Source of the DNA: an uncultured Clostridia bacterium
GTDB lineage: Bacteria; Bacillota; Clostridia; Christensenellales; Borkfalkiaceae
Direction: 5' to 3'
Assembly: GCA_947589555.1 (NCBI GenBank)
Contig: CANQAZ010000010.1
Span: 1 to 34,604 of the forward strand
Length of the DNA stretch: 34,604 nt
The notes below the pieces were generated by a model. The model was not told the DNA's origin. It was given only the letters and a program-made list of their open reading frames with translations, and did no database searches. Below, piece by piece: positions 1-7,684 of this stretch; the stretch's first letter is position 1, and every line of letters begins with the position of its first letter. Both the position numbers and the translations under genes were made by a program.

Positions 1-330
1 GAGAATCCCCACCACCGCCTACGGCGGAGCCTCCCCTTTGGGAAAGGGTAGGCCTAAATAAGGCGGAGCCGTGCCACCCATTGCGGGAAAATGCTCCGCA
101 TATCGTACGGTCGCCTTTTTCCGAAAGCCACAAGGAAGGCTCCCCTTCCAACGGAAAGGGGGGCTTGGAAGAGGCGGAAAGGGAGGGCAAGTTGATGATG
201 AACGCGCGGGGCGGCTTTTGTGTTTGGAAGAAAACAAGCAAAAAGAAAGCCGTACCGCGCAGGGAGACACGCGCGGGGCGCTTGGCTCCACCCGAAAGGG
301 GAGCAGGGAGCGGGATAAGCACGATTTTAC
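1..330. other. Intergenic, repeat-rich stretch without a convincing gene
   Basis: No open frame here has a ribosome-binding site plus a plausible protein; the frames encode Pro/Arg/Ser-rich low-complexity sequence on both strands. Short hairpins are visible: CCGCC-TAC-GGCGG at 15-27 and CCCTTT-GGG-AAAGGG at 34-48, and a CCCCTT/AAGGGG pair near 135-165. The stretch resembles the palindromic intergenic repeats scattered through many clostridial genomes. It ends just before the promoter at 331. Confidence 0.5.
233..281 (+). repeat. Intergenic repeat, copy A
   Basis: About 49 bases starting AACAAGCAAAAAGAAAGCCG and ending in GACACGCGCGGGGCG. It matches the segment at 739-787 at most positions, including the shared tail GACACGCGCGGGGCG. 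The first half resembles the A-rich left side and stem of the hydA terminator at 868-902, so the repeat may derive from a terminator-like hairpin. Confidence 0.6.
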
Positions 331-359
331 TTGACAGTGTGCCCTGTATATGATACGAT
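331..359 (+). promoter_or_regulatory. SigA-type promoter for the small membrane protein gene
   Basis: TTGACA at 331-336 and TACGAT at 354-359, separated by 17 bases. The -35 box is a perfect consensus. The predicted transcription start is about 366, leaving a leader of about 25 bases with GGAGG at 381-385 before the ATG at 392. Confidence 0.75.
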
Positions 360-391
360 TTTGGCTATAAATAAACTTTTGGAGGAGAAAA

Positions 392-691
392 ATGTTAAAT
401 TTATTGGCGATATCCATTTTCGGTACTGACTCCAACGCCGACAGAATGATACAGCAAACAAAAGACGCGTTAGATATTGCGCTCTACATATTTTTATTTT
501 TGCTGATTGCGGCGGCGATTGCGGCGTTGATTACACTTACGGTATTTTTGGCGTGTCGGTGCCGCGCCAAGAAGGAACAGCAGAAGATTGAACAAAGGGC
601 AGAGTACGAAGCAGGCCAAAAGACAGAGCAAGGGACAGAACAAAAAACGGAAAAAGGGATAGAACACGAAAATTTTTCGGATCATGAATGA
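392..691 (+). CDS. Small single-pass membrane protein with a charged repetitive tail
   Basis: 99 residues, not a family I recognise. Residues about 29-53 form one strongly hydrophobic helix rich in Ile, Leu and Ala, followed by a basic Cys-Arg-Cys-Arg stop-transfer segment. The C-terminal 40 residues are highly polar and built of imperfect EQ-x-TE-type repeats (EQK, EQRAEYEAGQKTEQ, TEQKTEKG), probably a flexible or coiled cytoplasmic tail. The start is supported by GGAGG seven bases upstream and a consensus promoter at 331-359; a strong hairpin terminator follows six bases after the stop. It is therefore a stand-alone transcription unit, which makes a real gene more likely than a chance frame. 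Function unknown. Confidence 0.65.
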   Translation: MLNLLAISIFGTDSNADRMIQQTKDALDIALYIFLFLLIAAAIAALITLTVFLACRCRAKKEQQKIEQRAEYEAGQKTEQGTEQKTEKGIEHENFSDHE

Positions 692-696
692 TAGTT

Positions 697-730
697 GCCG
701 CCCGCGCGAATGCGCGGGCGGCGCTGTTTT
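697..730 (+). terminator. Terminator of the small membrane protein gene
   Basis: Perfect 11-bp GC-rich stem, GCCGCCCGCGC (697-707) with GCGCGGGCGGC (712-722), loop GAAT, followed by GCTGTTTT. The T-run is short but the stem is very strong. Confidence 0.7.
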
Positions 731-738
731 GGGGGAAA

Positions 739-787
739 AACGGGCAAAAAGAGAGCCGTCCTTTGCAGGGGGACACGCGCGGGGCGG
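739..787 (+). repeat. Intergenic repeat, copy B
   Basis: Second copy of the element at 233-281: AACGGGCAAAAAGAGAGCCG followed by a variable stretch and GACACGCGCGGGGCG. The two copies bracket the small membrane protein gene in the same orientation. Confidence 0.6.
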
Positions 788-792
788 CAATG

Positions 793-828
793 AATAATAA
801 CGATTGTTATATAACAAGTGTTATTATT
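793..828. repeat. 36-bp palindrome AATAATAAC..GTTATTATT
   Basis: AATAATAAC (793-801), two unpaired bases, TTGTTATATAACAA (804-817, itself a perfect palindrome), two unpaired bases, GTTATTATT (820-828). The element is symmetric apart from those two positions on each side. It lies between the convergent terminators of the small membrane gene and hydA, and shares AATAAC-N4-GTTATATAA with the element at 15124-15164. It lacks a T-run and does not look like a terminator. Confidence 0.75.
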
Positions 829-867
829 TTGAAAACGGGCAAAACCAGTGCAAAATGGGCAAAAGGG

Positions 868-902
868 CACAAAAAGAACGCCGTCCCAAAGGGACGGCGT
901 TC
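868..902 (-). terminator. Terminator of the hydrogenase operon
   Basis: On the minus strand a 12-bp stem GAACGCCGTCCC/GGGACGGCGTTC with loop TTT (plus-strand arms 876-887 and 891-902) is followed by TTTTTG. It begins about 15 bases after the hydA stop codon. Confidence 0.85.
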
Positions 903-916
903 TGCATGAGGAGAGG

Positions 917-2632
917 TCAAATGCGAGGATCTGCTTTGTAGGTGGTGTGCAGGACTTCGTGCGCCTTCTTCGAGTTGGGCGCGCCGAAGTATTCCTTGTA
1001 AAGGACGTCCATGACGGGAGAATCCGAGGAACGGCGGATGTTGTTCCCCTTGTCGCACGCGTACAGAGCGGCCGCGCGGAGTTCCTTCAAGTTTTGCGAG
1101 TTGCGGATGCTGTCCGGAAGGGTGGGCTGGCCGCCGCCGTTCACGCACCCGCCCGGGCAGGCCATGATCTCCACGAAATCGTATTTGCGCTCGCCGCTCT
1201 TGATGCCTTCGAGAATGGTCTTGGCATTTTCGAGCCCGCTGGCGACCGCGACGCGGATGGTAACGCCCGCGACATTGTAGGCGGCTTCCTTGATGGGGAC
1301 GGCGCCGCGCACTTCGGGGAAGTCGATGACTTCGAACTTGCCGTCGAGCAACTGCGCCGCCACGCGGAGGGCCGCCTCCATGACGCCGCCCGTCGCGCCG
1401 AAGATGGTGCCGCCGCCCGAGCAGGCCGCGAACGGATCGTCGAACGCTTCGTCGGGCAGGGAATCGAACTTGACGCCCGCCATCTTGATCATCTTGGCAA
1501 GTTCGCGCGTCGTGATGGCCGCGTCCACTTCGCCCTTCATTTCGGGACGGTGACATTCGTACTTCTTCGCCGTGCACGGAATGACGGAGACGACGTAGAG
1601 ATCCTTCGGATCGATGCCGTTCTTCTTGCAATAATAGGTTTTGAGCAGACCGCCGAACATCTCCTGCGGCGATTTGCAGGTGGATAGGTTGGGAAGGAAT
1701 GCGGGATATTTTTGCTCCACGAATTTCACCCAGCCGGGACAGCAGGACGTGAACATGGGCAGGGCGCCGCCCTTTTGGATGCGGTTGACAAGTTCGGCCG
1801 CTTCCTCCATGATGGTGAGGTCGGCGGTGACGTCCATATTGAACACTTCGACGTTGCCGAGACGGCGGATGGCCGCGACCATCTTGCCCTCCACATTGGT
1901 GCCGACGGGATAGCCGAACGCTTCGCCGAGGGTGGCGCGCACCGAGGGAGCCGTGAAGAACACGACCTTCTTGGAGGGATCGGCAAGGGCCGCCCACACT
2001 TCGCCCACCGTCGTGCGCTCTTTGAGCGCCCCGACGGGACAGGCCACGATGCACTGGCCGCAACCCACGCAGACCGATTCCATGAGGGACATCTCGAACG
2101 CGCTGCCGATGTGTACGGCGTAGCCGCGGCCGATGGGCCCGATGGCCCCGACTGCCTGTTTCTTGCACGCCGCGACGCAACGGTTGCAGTTGATGCACTT
2201 ATCCCTGTCCCTTACGACGTAGGGGGCGGAATCGTCGATGGCGTGGGTGAGGGGCTCGCCCTCGAAATAGTTGGGATCGCACCCGTATTCCACCGAAAGG
2301 CGTTGCAGTTCGCAGTTGCCCGCGCGCTCGCACGCGAGACATTCCTTTTTATGCTTGGAAAGCATGAGTTCGAGGGTCATCTGCCTCGATTTTCTGCATT
2401 TTTCGGTGTTGGTCTGTACCTCCATGCCCTCCGCAACGGGATAGACGCAGGCCGCGACCAGACCGCGCGCGCCCGTGGCTTCCACAAGGCACATACGGCA
2501 GGAGCCGACGCAACTGACGTCCTTCAAATAGCAGAGGGTGGGGATCTCGATGCCCGCGGTCTGCGCCGCTTCGAGAACGGTCGTGCCCTCGGGCACGGTT
2601 ACGGGAATATTATTGATTTTCAGATTGACCAT
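917..2632 (-). CDS. hydA: [FeFe]-hydrogenase catalytic subunit HydA
   Basis: Catalytic subunit that makes or consumes H2 at the H-cluster; cytoplasmic, partner of HydB and HydC. 571 residues. An N-terminal [2Fe-2S] domain has Cys34, 45, 48 and 62; a His-Cys3 cluster has His94, Cys98, 101 and 107; two [4Fe-4S] sites have Cys146/149/152/156 and Cys188/191/194/198. The H-cluster motifs are TSCCPGW (295-301), PCTAKKYE around Cys353, and ACPGGC with Cys492/496. The C-terminus carries the fused small-subunit segment. Length matches the clostridial monomeric type, without the extra C-terminal [2Fe-2S] domain of longer bifurcating forms. The start ATG is preceded by GTGAGG; an in-frame GTG four codons upstream overlaps the hydB stop and is less likely. 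Maturase genes are not in the window. Confidence 0.96.
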   Translation of the reverse strand: MVNLKINNIPVTVPEGTTVLEAAQTAGIEIPTLCYLKDVSCVGSCRMCLVEATGARGLVAACVYPVAEGMEVQTNTEKCRKSRQMTLELMLSKHKKECLACERAGNCELQRLSVEYGCDPNYFEGEPLTHAIDDSAPYVVRDRDKCINCNRCVAACKKQAVGAIGPIGRGYAVHIGSAFEMSLMESVCVGCGQCIVACPVGALKERTTVGEVWAALADPSKKVVFFTAPSVRATLGEAFGYPVGTNVEGKMVAAIRRLGNVEVFNMDVTADLTIMEEAAELVNRIQKGGALPMFTSCCPGWVKFVEQKYPAFLPNLSTCKSPQEMFGGLLKTYYCKKNGIDPKDLYVVSVIPCTAKKYECHRPEMKGEVDAAITTRELAKMIKMAGVKFDSLPDEAFDDPFAACSGGGTIFGATGGVMEAALRVAAQLLDGKFEVIDFPEVRGAVPIKEAAYNVAGVTIRVAVASGLENAKTILEGIKSGERKYDFVEIMACPGGCVNGGGQPTLPDSIRNSQNLKELRAAALYACDKGNNIRRSSDSPVMDVLYKEYFGAPNSKKAHEVLHTTYKADPRI

Positions 2633-2640
2633 AGTGTACC

Positions 2641-4554
2641 TCACTTTCTCTCAACTGCCTTGAATTTGCAGTTGCCCATGCAGACGCCGCACTTGACGCA
2701 CTTGGCGGGGTCGATTTGGAAGGACGCCAGTTTGTGGCCGGGCGCGATGTAATCCGTCCGCGTGATGGCGGATGCGGGGCAGTTCTTCGCGCACATACCG
2801 CACCCGATGCACTTCTCCTTGTCGATGGAGAAGTTCAAAAGGGCCTTGCAGACGCCCGCCGTGCAGTGGTGGTTATAGATGTGGTCCTCATATTCCTTGC
2901 GGAACTTGGCGAGGGTGGAAAGAACGGGGTTGGGCGCCGACTGCCCGAGCGCGCACAGAGACGAACTCTTCATGTGCTGGGCGAGCGCTTCGATCTTGTC
3001 GAGATCTTCGGGCGTGCCCTTGCCCTCCGTGATCTTCGTGAGAAGGTCGAGAAGGCGACGCGTGCCGATCCGGCAGGGGGTGCATTTGCCGCAACTTTCG
3101 TCCGCCGTGAATTCGAGGTAGAATTTGGAGATATCTACCATGCAGGAATCTTCGTCGAGGACGATGAGGCCGCCCGAGCCCATCATGGAGCCGATGGCGA
3201 CGAGGTTATCGAAGTCGATGGGGGTATCGATGAGGTCCGCGGGGATGCAACCGCCCGAGGGACCGCCCGTCTGCGCGGCCTTGAAGGCCTTGCCGTTCGG
3301 GATGCCGCCGCCGATTTCATAGATAATGTCGCGGAGCGTCGTGCCCATAGGAACTTCGACGAGGCCGACGTTGTTTATTTTGCCGCCGAGCGCGAATACC
3401 TTCGTGCCCTTCGATTTTTCGGTGCCGATGGAGGAATACCACTTGGCGCCCTTCATGATGATGGGGTTGATGTTGGCCCACGTTTCCACGTTGTTGAGAA
3501 TGGTGGGCTTTTCGAAGAGACCCTTGACCGCCGGGAAGGGGGGACGGGGACGGGGCTCGCCGCGGTGACCTTCGATGGAGGTCATGAGCGCGGTCTCCTC
3601 GCCGCAGACGAATGCGCCCGCGCCGAGACGGATATCGATATCGAAATCAAACCCGAGCCCCAAAATATTTTTGCCGAGCAAGCCGTATTGGCGGGCCTGT
3701 GCGATGGCGATTTTGAGACGTTCGACGGCGATGGGGTACTCCGCACGGACGTAGATGTAGCCCTGATGGGCGCCGATCGCGTAGCCCGCGATGGTCATGG
3801 CTTCGAGGACGCAGTGGGGGTCGCCTTCGAGAACGGAACGGTCCATGAACGCGCCGGGGTCGCCCTCGTCGGCGTTACAGCAGACGTATTTGACGTCGCC
3901 CGCCGAGGCCTTTGCGAAACTCCACTTTCTGCCGGTGGGGAAGCCCGCGCCGCCGCGGCCGCGAAGCCCGGAGGCGAGCACTTCGCTTATGACGTCGTCG
4001 GGGGTCATGGAGGTGAGCACCTTTTCGATGGCGGCATAGTCGCCCGCCGCGATGGCTTCCTCGATGTCCTCCGCCGCAATGACGCCGCAGTTGCGGAGCG
4101 CGATGCGCATTTGCTTCTTATAGAAGGGGGTCTCCGCGAAGGGGGTGATGGAGCCGTCGGGATGCACCGTATCCTGATACAGCAGTTCCTTGACGATCTC
4201 GCCGCCCGGGATGAGGTGCTTTCTTACGACCGTTTCCACGTGTTCGGGGGTCATCTGCGCATAGAAGGCGCCTTCGGGATAGACGATCATGATGGGGCCG
4301 AGGGTGCAGAGGCCGAAGCAACCCGTCTTGACGACGAGAACATCATTGATGTTGCACTCGGCGAGGGTCTTTTCGAGATGTTCGATGACTTGCTTGGAGT
4401 GGGAGGAGGTGCAACCCGTGCCGCCGCAGACGAGGACTTGCTTGCGGTATCCCGTGTGCTTGGCCATCTCTTCGGCTTGCTCTCTCACGAGACGTCTCAC
4501 GTCGATGAGTTGCTGTTTCTTTGCGCGGATCGCGTCTAATTCTTTGACTGTCAT
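2641..4554 (-). CDS. hydB: NADH-dependent hydrogenase flavoprotein subunit HydB (NuoF-like)
   Basis: 637 residues, homologous to NuoF of complex I. It binds FMN and exchanges electrons with NAD(H), and probably with ferredoxin, for HydA. In order: a thioredoxin-like [2Fe-2S] domain (Cys43, 48, 79, 83); the FMN/NAD-binding core with GRGGAGFPTGRKW (199-211), NADEGDPGAF (227-236) and GAGAFVCGEE (311-320); the NuoF-type [4Fe-4S] site with Cys488, 491, 494 and 534; and a C-terminal two-cluster ferredoxin domain (Cys582/585/588/592 and 619/622/625/629). This layout is that of the bifurcating HydABC family. Its ATG overlaps the hydC stop (ATGA), implying translational coupling, and hydA follows after eight bases. 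Confidence 0.95.
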   Translation of the reverse strand: MTVKELDAIRAKKQQLIDVRRLVREQAEEMAKHTGYRKQVLVCGGTGCTSSHSKQVIEHLEKTLAECNINDVLVVKTGCFGLCTLGPIMIVYPEGAFYAQMTPEHVETVVRKHLIPGGEIVKELLYQDTVHPDGSITPFAETPFYKKQMRIALRNCGVIAAEDIEEAIAAGDYAAIEKVLTSMTPDDVISEVLASGLRGRGGAGFPTGRKWSFAKASAGDVKYVCCNADEGDPGAFMDRSVLEGDPHCVLEAMTIAGYAIGAHQGYIYVRAEYPIAVERLKIAIAQARQYGLLGKNILGLGFDFDIDIRLGAGAFVCGEETALMTSIEGHRGEPRPRPPFPAVKGLFEKPTILNNVETWANINPIIMKGAKWYSSIGTEKSKGTKVFALGGKINNVGLVEVPMGTTLRDIIYEIGGGIPNGKAFKAAQTGGPSGGCIPADLIDTPIDFDNLVAIGSMMGSGGLIVLDEDSCMVDISKFYLEFTADESCGKCTPCRIGTRRLLDLLTKITEGKGTPEDLDKIEALAQHMKSSSLCALGQSAPNPVLSTLAKFRKEYEDHIYNHHCTAGVCKALLNFSIDKEKCIGCGMCAKNCPASAITRTDYIAPGHKLASFQIDPAKCVKCGVCMGNCKFKAVERK

Positions 4555-5048
4555 TTGCTTGCCTCCTTGTAAGAGTCGAGGATGCCTTTCACCTTATCGG
4601 GGGTGAGTTTTCCGTAGACTTCGTCGCCGATCATCATGACGGGCGCAAGACCGCACGCGCCGACGCAACGGCAACTGTCGATGGAGAACAGGCCGTCCTC
4701 CGTGCATTCGCCGCACTTGATGCCCAACTCCTTTTCCACCTCCGCGAGGATCTTATCCGATCCCTTTACGTAGCAGGCGGTGCCGAGGCATACGCTGATG
4801 CGGTTTTTCCCCTTCGGCTTCAAAGAAAATTGCGCGTAAAAGGTGACGACGCCGTACACCTCCGAGAGGGAAATACCGAGCCCCTCCGCGATCTTCTTTT
4901 GCACGGGCATGGGAAGATAGCCGTAGATGCCTTGCGCCTCTTGCAGAATGTGCATGAGGCAACCGGGCGTAGAGCGGGATGCTTCGATGACGGCTTCAAG
5001 CGCTTTCTCTTGTTCCGCCGTTCCGCATTTCGCTTCGCAGTGTTCCAT
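4551..5048 (-). CDS. hydC: Hydrogenase [2Fe-2S] subunit HydC (NuoE-like)
   Basis: 165 residues, the usual length for the NuoE/24-kDa family. An N-terminal helical domain is followed by a thioredoxin-like domain with one [2Fe-2S] cluster: Cys87 and Cys92 in CLGTAC, then Cys128 and Cys132 in CVGAC. It passes electrons between the NADH/FMN module of HydB and HydA. It is first in a hydC-hydB-hydA operon. AAGGAGG lies six bases before the ATG, and a near-consensus promoter lies about 75 bases upstream. Confidence 0.95.
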   Translation of the reverse strand: MEHCEAKCGTAEQEKALEAVIEASRSTPGCLMHILQEAQGIYGYLPMPVQKKIAEGLGISLSEVYGVVTFYAQFSLKPKGKNRISVCLGTACYVKGSDKILAEVEKELGIKCGECTEDGLFSIDSCRCVGACGLAPVMMIGDEVYGKLTPDKVKGILDSYKEASK

Positions 5049-5073
5049 ACCAACCTCCTTGTCTTATCTTTCG

Positions 5074-5101
5074 AGTCCGCTTCTGTGCAAAAGGGCGGAC
5101 T
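5074..5101 (-). promoter_or_regulatory. Stem-loop in the hydC leader
   Basis: AGTCCGC and GCGGACT form a 7-bp stem with a 14-base loop in the hydC 5' untranslated region, between the promoter and the ribosome-binding site. No T-run follows, so it is not a simple terminator. It may affect mRNA stability or bind a regulator. No Rex-type TTGTTAA..TTAACAA operator was found. Confidence 0.45.
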
Positions 5102-5120
5102 TCTTCTTTACCTATTGCGT

Positions 5121-5149
5121 ATTATATCATAAAGCAATTTATTTTTCAA
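5121..5149 (-). promoter_or_regulatory. SigA-type promoter of the hydrogenase operon
   Basis: Read on the minus strand: TTGAAA, 17 bases, TATAAT, with a TG one base before the -10 (extended -10). The predicted leader is about 65 bases. Confidence 0.8.
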
Positions 5150-5241
5150 CAGAAAATCGCAAATTGTAAAAAATTGTCGGGAGTTTTTTTCCTTCCCTCT
5201 TACGGGAAATTTTTCTTTGGAAAATCCTTGCAAATTTCATG

Positions 5242-5270
5242 TTGACTTTCCGCCGCAGGTGTGATAGAAT
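5242..5270 (+). promoter_or_regulatory. SigA-type promoter of glgP
   Basis: TTGACT (5242-5247), 17-base spacer, TAGAAT (5265-5270), with TG one base upstream of the -10. It points away from the hyd promoter; the two -35 boxes are about 90 bases apart. Confidence 0.78.
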
Positions 5271-5321
5271 ACCCCTTGTACGTCGGAAAAAGCCGCGAAA
5301 TGCGGATGGAGAAACCAAACT

Positions 5322-7628
5322 ATGAATCTTGACGATAAACGACTTTACGAGAGCATGGAGAACATCCTCCGTGCCGATTTTGCTTGCGATCCGGCGAGCG
5401 CGGAGCCCCGCGAACTCTACAACGCCCTCTCCAAAGCGGTCATGTCCGCTTTCTACCATGAATGGAAAAACGGCAGAGACGCCCAAAAAAAGCGTTGCGC
5501 CTATTTTTCCGCCGAATTCCTCATGGGCCGCTCCATTTTCGCCAACCTGCTTAACCTCGGCTACTATGACGCCGCGAAAAGGGTGCTTGCCCTCGTGGGG
5601 AAGGATCTGAACGACTTTGAAGAGGTGGAGGACGCCGCCCTCGGCAACGGGGGACTCGGCAGACTCGCCGCGTGCTACCTCGAAAGCGCGGCCACGATGG
5701 GCATTCCCCTCGACGGCTACGGCATCCGCTACCGCTACGGGCTCTTCCGCCAGACCTTTGTGGACGGCTACCAGCATGAAGAGGGGGACGACTGGCTCAA
5801 ATGGGGAGACCCGTGGAGCGTGCGGTGCGACCGCGACGCCGTCATCGTGGAATTTGCCGACCAAAAGGTGAAGGCCGTGCCCTACGATATGCCCGTGTTC
5901 GGCTACCGCAACGGCGTCGTCAATAATTTGCGGCTGTGGTCGAGCGAACCCGTGCAGGAATTCGACTTTACCGCCTTTAACGACATGAAGGGGGACAGAA
6001 CGGCCCTCGAAAACTTCAACGCGACCAAAATTTGCGACGTTTTGTACCCCAACGATAACACGATGATGGGCAAGATCCTGCGCCTCAGACAGCAATATTT
6101 CCTCGTTTCCGCCTCCTTGCAGGACGTCGTGCGCAAATACAAGGCGCAGGGCAAAAAATGGAAGGACCTCGACAAGAGTTATTGCTTCCAACTCAACGAT
6201 ACCCACCCCGTCATCGCCATTCCCGAGTTGTTGCGCCTTTTGAGAAAGGAGGGCATGGACTTCGAAGAGGCCTTTGCGGTGTGCGCGAAGGTGTTCAACT
6301 TCACCAACCACACCATCATGGCGGAGGCCCTCGAAAAGTGGGACGCCCTCGCCCTTTCCGATCTGTTGCCCGAGGTGTACGAGGAGATCGTCGCCTGCCA
6401 GCACCGCCTGGAAAGCGAAGGACTCGACCCCGATAAGTACTACATCATCCGCGACAACGTCATCCACATGGCAAATCTCGCCATTTACGTCTCCGCGAAG
6501 GTCAACGGCGTCGCCGAGATCCATACCAACATCCTCAAACGGGACGTGTTCAAAAATTGGTACGAACTCTATCCCAAGAAGTTCGTCAACGTGACGAACG
6601 GCATTACGCCGCGGCGGTGGCTCCTCCTCAACAATCCCGCGCTCGCCGCCCTCATCGATTCCAAGATCGGCACGCAGTGGCATACCGACCTCAGCCTCCT
6701 TGCCGGGCTCAAACCCTTCATCGGGGAGATCTTGCCCGATTTCAAGCGCATCAAGGGGGAGAATAAGGCAAAACTCGCCGCCTACATCCGCGAGCATGAG
6801 GGCGTCGAGATCCCGCCCGAATTCATCTTCGACGTGCAGGTGAAACGCCTCCACGAATACAAGCGCCAGATGCTGAACGCGCTCTCCATCCTCTATTTCT
6901 ACTTCGGCGTCAAAGAGGGGAGCATCAAGGATTTCCCGCCCACAGCCTTCATTTTCGGCGCGAAAGCCGCCCCCGGATACTACAACGCCAAAGCCATCAT
7001 CAAGTTCATCAACGAGATCGCAAAACTCGTCAATTCCGACCCCGAAGCGAGCAAGGTGATGCGCGTCGTGTTCGTGCAGAATTATAACGTGAGTTACGCC
7101 GAAAAGATCGTGTGCGCGGCGGACGTTTCGGAGCAGATCAGCATGGCCGGCATGGAGGCGAGCGGCACGGGGAACATGAAATTCATGCTCAACGGCACGG
7201 TGACCTTAGGTACCCTCGACGGCGCGAACGTGGAGATCTGTGAGGAAGCGGGCATCGAAAACAACTACATCTTCGGCGCAACGGTGGAAAAGGCGGAGGC
7301 GATCAAACGCTTCTATTGCCCGCGCGAGATCGTGGAACAGGACCCCGCGCTGAAACGCGCCGTGGAGACGCTGGTGGACGGGACCTTTTCCGACGAGACG
7401 GGCATGCTCGAAAAATTGCACGAAAGTCTCCTTTCGGGACATGAGCCCGACCGCTATCTCGTCTGCTTCGACTTCCGCAGTTACATCGAGACGAAGGAGA
7501 GGCTCCTGCGCAGTTTCGGCACCGACGAATACTATGAAAAATGCCTGCTGAATTTGTGCGCGGCGGGAAAATTCTCCGCCGACCGCTCGGTGATGGATTA
7601 CGCCCGCCACATCTGGAAAATCAAGTAA
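5322..7628 (+). CDS. glgP: Glycogen/starch phosphorylase
   Basis: 768 residues. It releases glucose 1-phosphate from the non-reducing ends of storage glucans using phosphate and a pyridoxal-phosphate cofactor. Family signatures are present along its length: the N-terminal YFSAEFLMGRS segment, NGGLGRLAACYLES, the FQLNDTHP segment, NVTNGITPRRW, VKRLHEYKRQ, and the cofactor-lysine region EASGTGNMKFMLNG with Lys620 as the Schiff-base residue. It is slightly shorter than many bacterial homologues (about 800) but has no missing core block. The start is the first ATG after a GGATGGAG site. No other glycogen gene is adjacent, so it is transcribed alone from the promoter at 5242-5270 and ends at a bidirectional terminator. 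Confidence 0.95.
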   Translation: MNLDDKRLYESMENILRADFACDPASAEPRELYNALSKAVMSAFYHEWKNGRDAQKKRCAYFSAEFLMGRSIFANLLNLGYYDAAKRVLALVGKDLNDFEEVEDAALGNGGLGRLAACYLESAATMGIPLDGYGIRYRYGLFRQTFVDGYQHEEGDDWLKWGDPWSVRCDRDAVIVEFADQKVKAVPYDMPVFGYRNGVVNNLRLWSSEPVQEFDFTAFNDMKGDRTALENFNATKICDVLYPNDNTMMGKILRLRQQYFLVSASLQDVVRKYKAQGKKWKDLDKSYCFQLNDTHPVIAIPELLRLLRKEGMDFEEAFAVCAKVFNFTNHTIMAEALEKWDALALSDLLPEVYEEIVACQHRLESEGLDPDKYYIIRDNVIHMANLAIYVSAKVNGVAEIHTNILKRDVFKNWYELYPKKFVNVTNGITPRRWLLLNNPALAALIDSKIGTQWHTDLSLLAGLKPFIGEILPDFKRIKGENKAKLAAYIREHEGVEIPPEFIFDVQVKRLHEYKRQMLNALSILYFYFGVKEGSIKDFPPTAFIFGAKAAPGYYNAKAIIKFINEIAKLVNSDPEASKVMRVVFVQNYNVSYAEKIVCAADVSEQISMAGMEASGTGNMKFMLNGTVTLGTLDGANVEICEEAGIENNYIFGATVEKAEAIKRFYCPREIVEQDPALKRAVETLVDGTFSDETGMLEKLHESLLSGHEPDRYLVCFDFRSYIETKERLLRSFGTDEYYEKCLLNLCAAGKFSADRSVMDYARHIWKIK

Positions 7629-7637
7629 ACGCTGTGA

Positions 7638-7680
7638 AAAAACAGGCCCCGCAAGAGAACTTGCGGGGCCGAATTTTTTG
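7638..7680. terminator. Bidirectional terminator between glgP and the XRE gene
   Basis: An 11-bp stem GGCCCCGCAAG (7645-7655) / CTTGCGGGGCC (7660-7670) with loop AGAA. TTTTTT follows on the plus strand (7674-7679) and an A-run precedes it, giving TGTTTTTT on the minus strand. It serves both convergent genes. Confidence 0.9.
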
Positions 7681-7684
7681 CCTT

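Noticed and set aside
807..2198. 463-codon open frame on the minus strand inside hydA
   Set aside because: It is an alternate frame of hydA with Arg/His/Gly-rich low-complexity sequence; hydA has all expected metal-binding motifs in its own frame.
2642..2644. GTG as the hydA start
   Set aside because: It overlaps the hydB stop and the Shine-Dalgarno sequence; the ATG four codons later has GTGAGG at proper distance.
5139..6854. 571-codon antisense frame across glgP
   Set aside because: GC-rich codon structure of glgP leaves long antisense frames; this one has no ribosome-binding site or recognisable motif.
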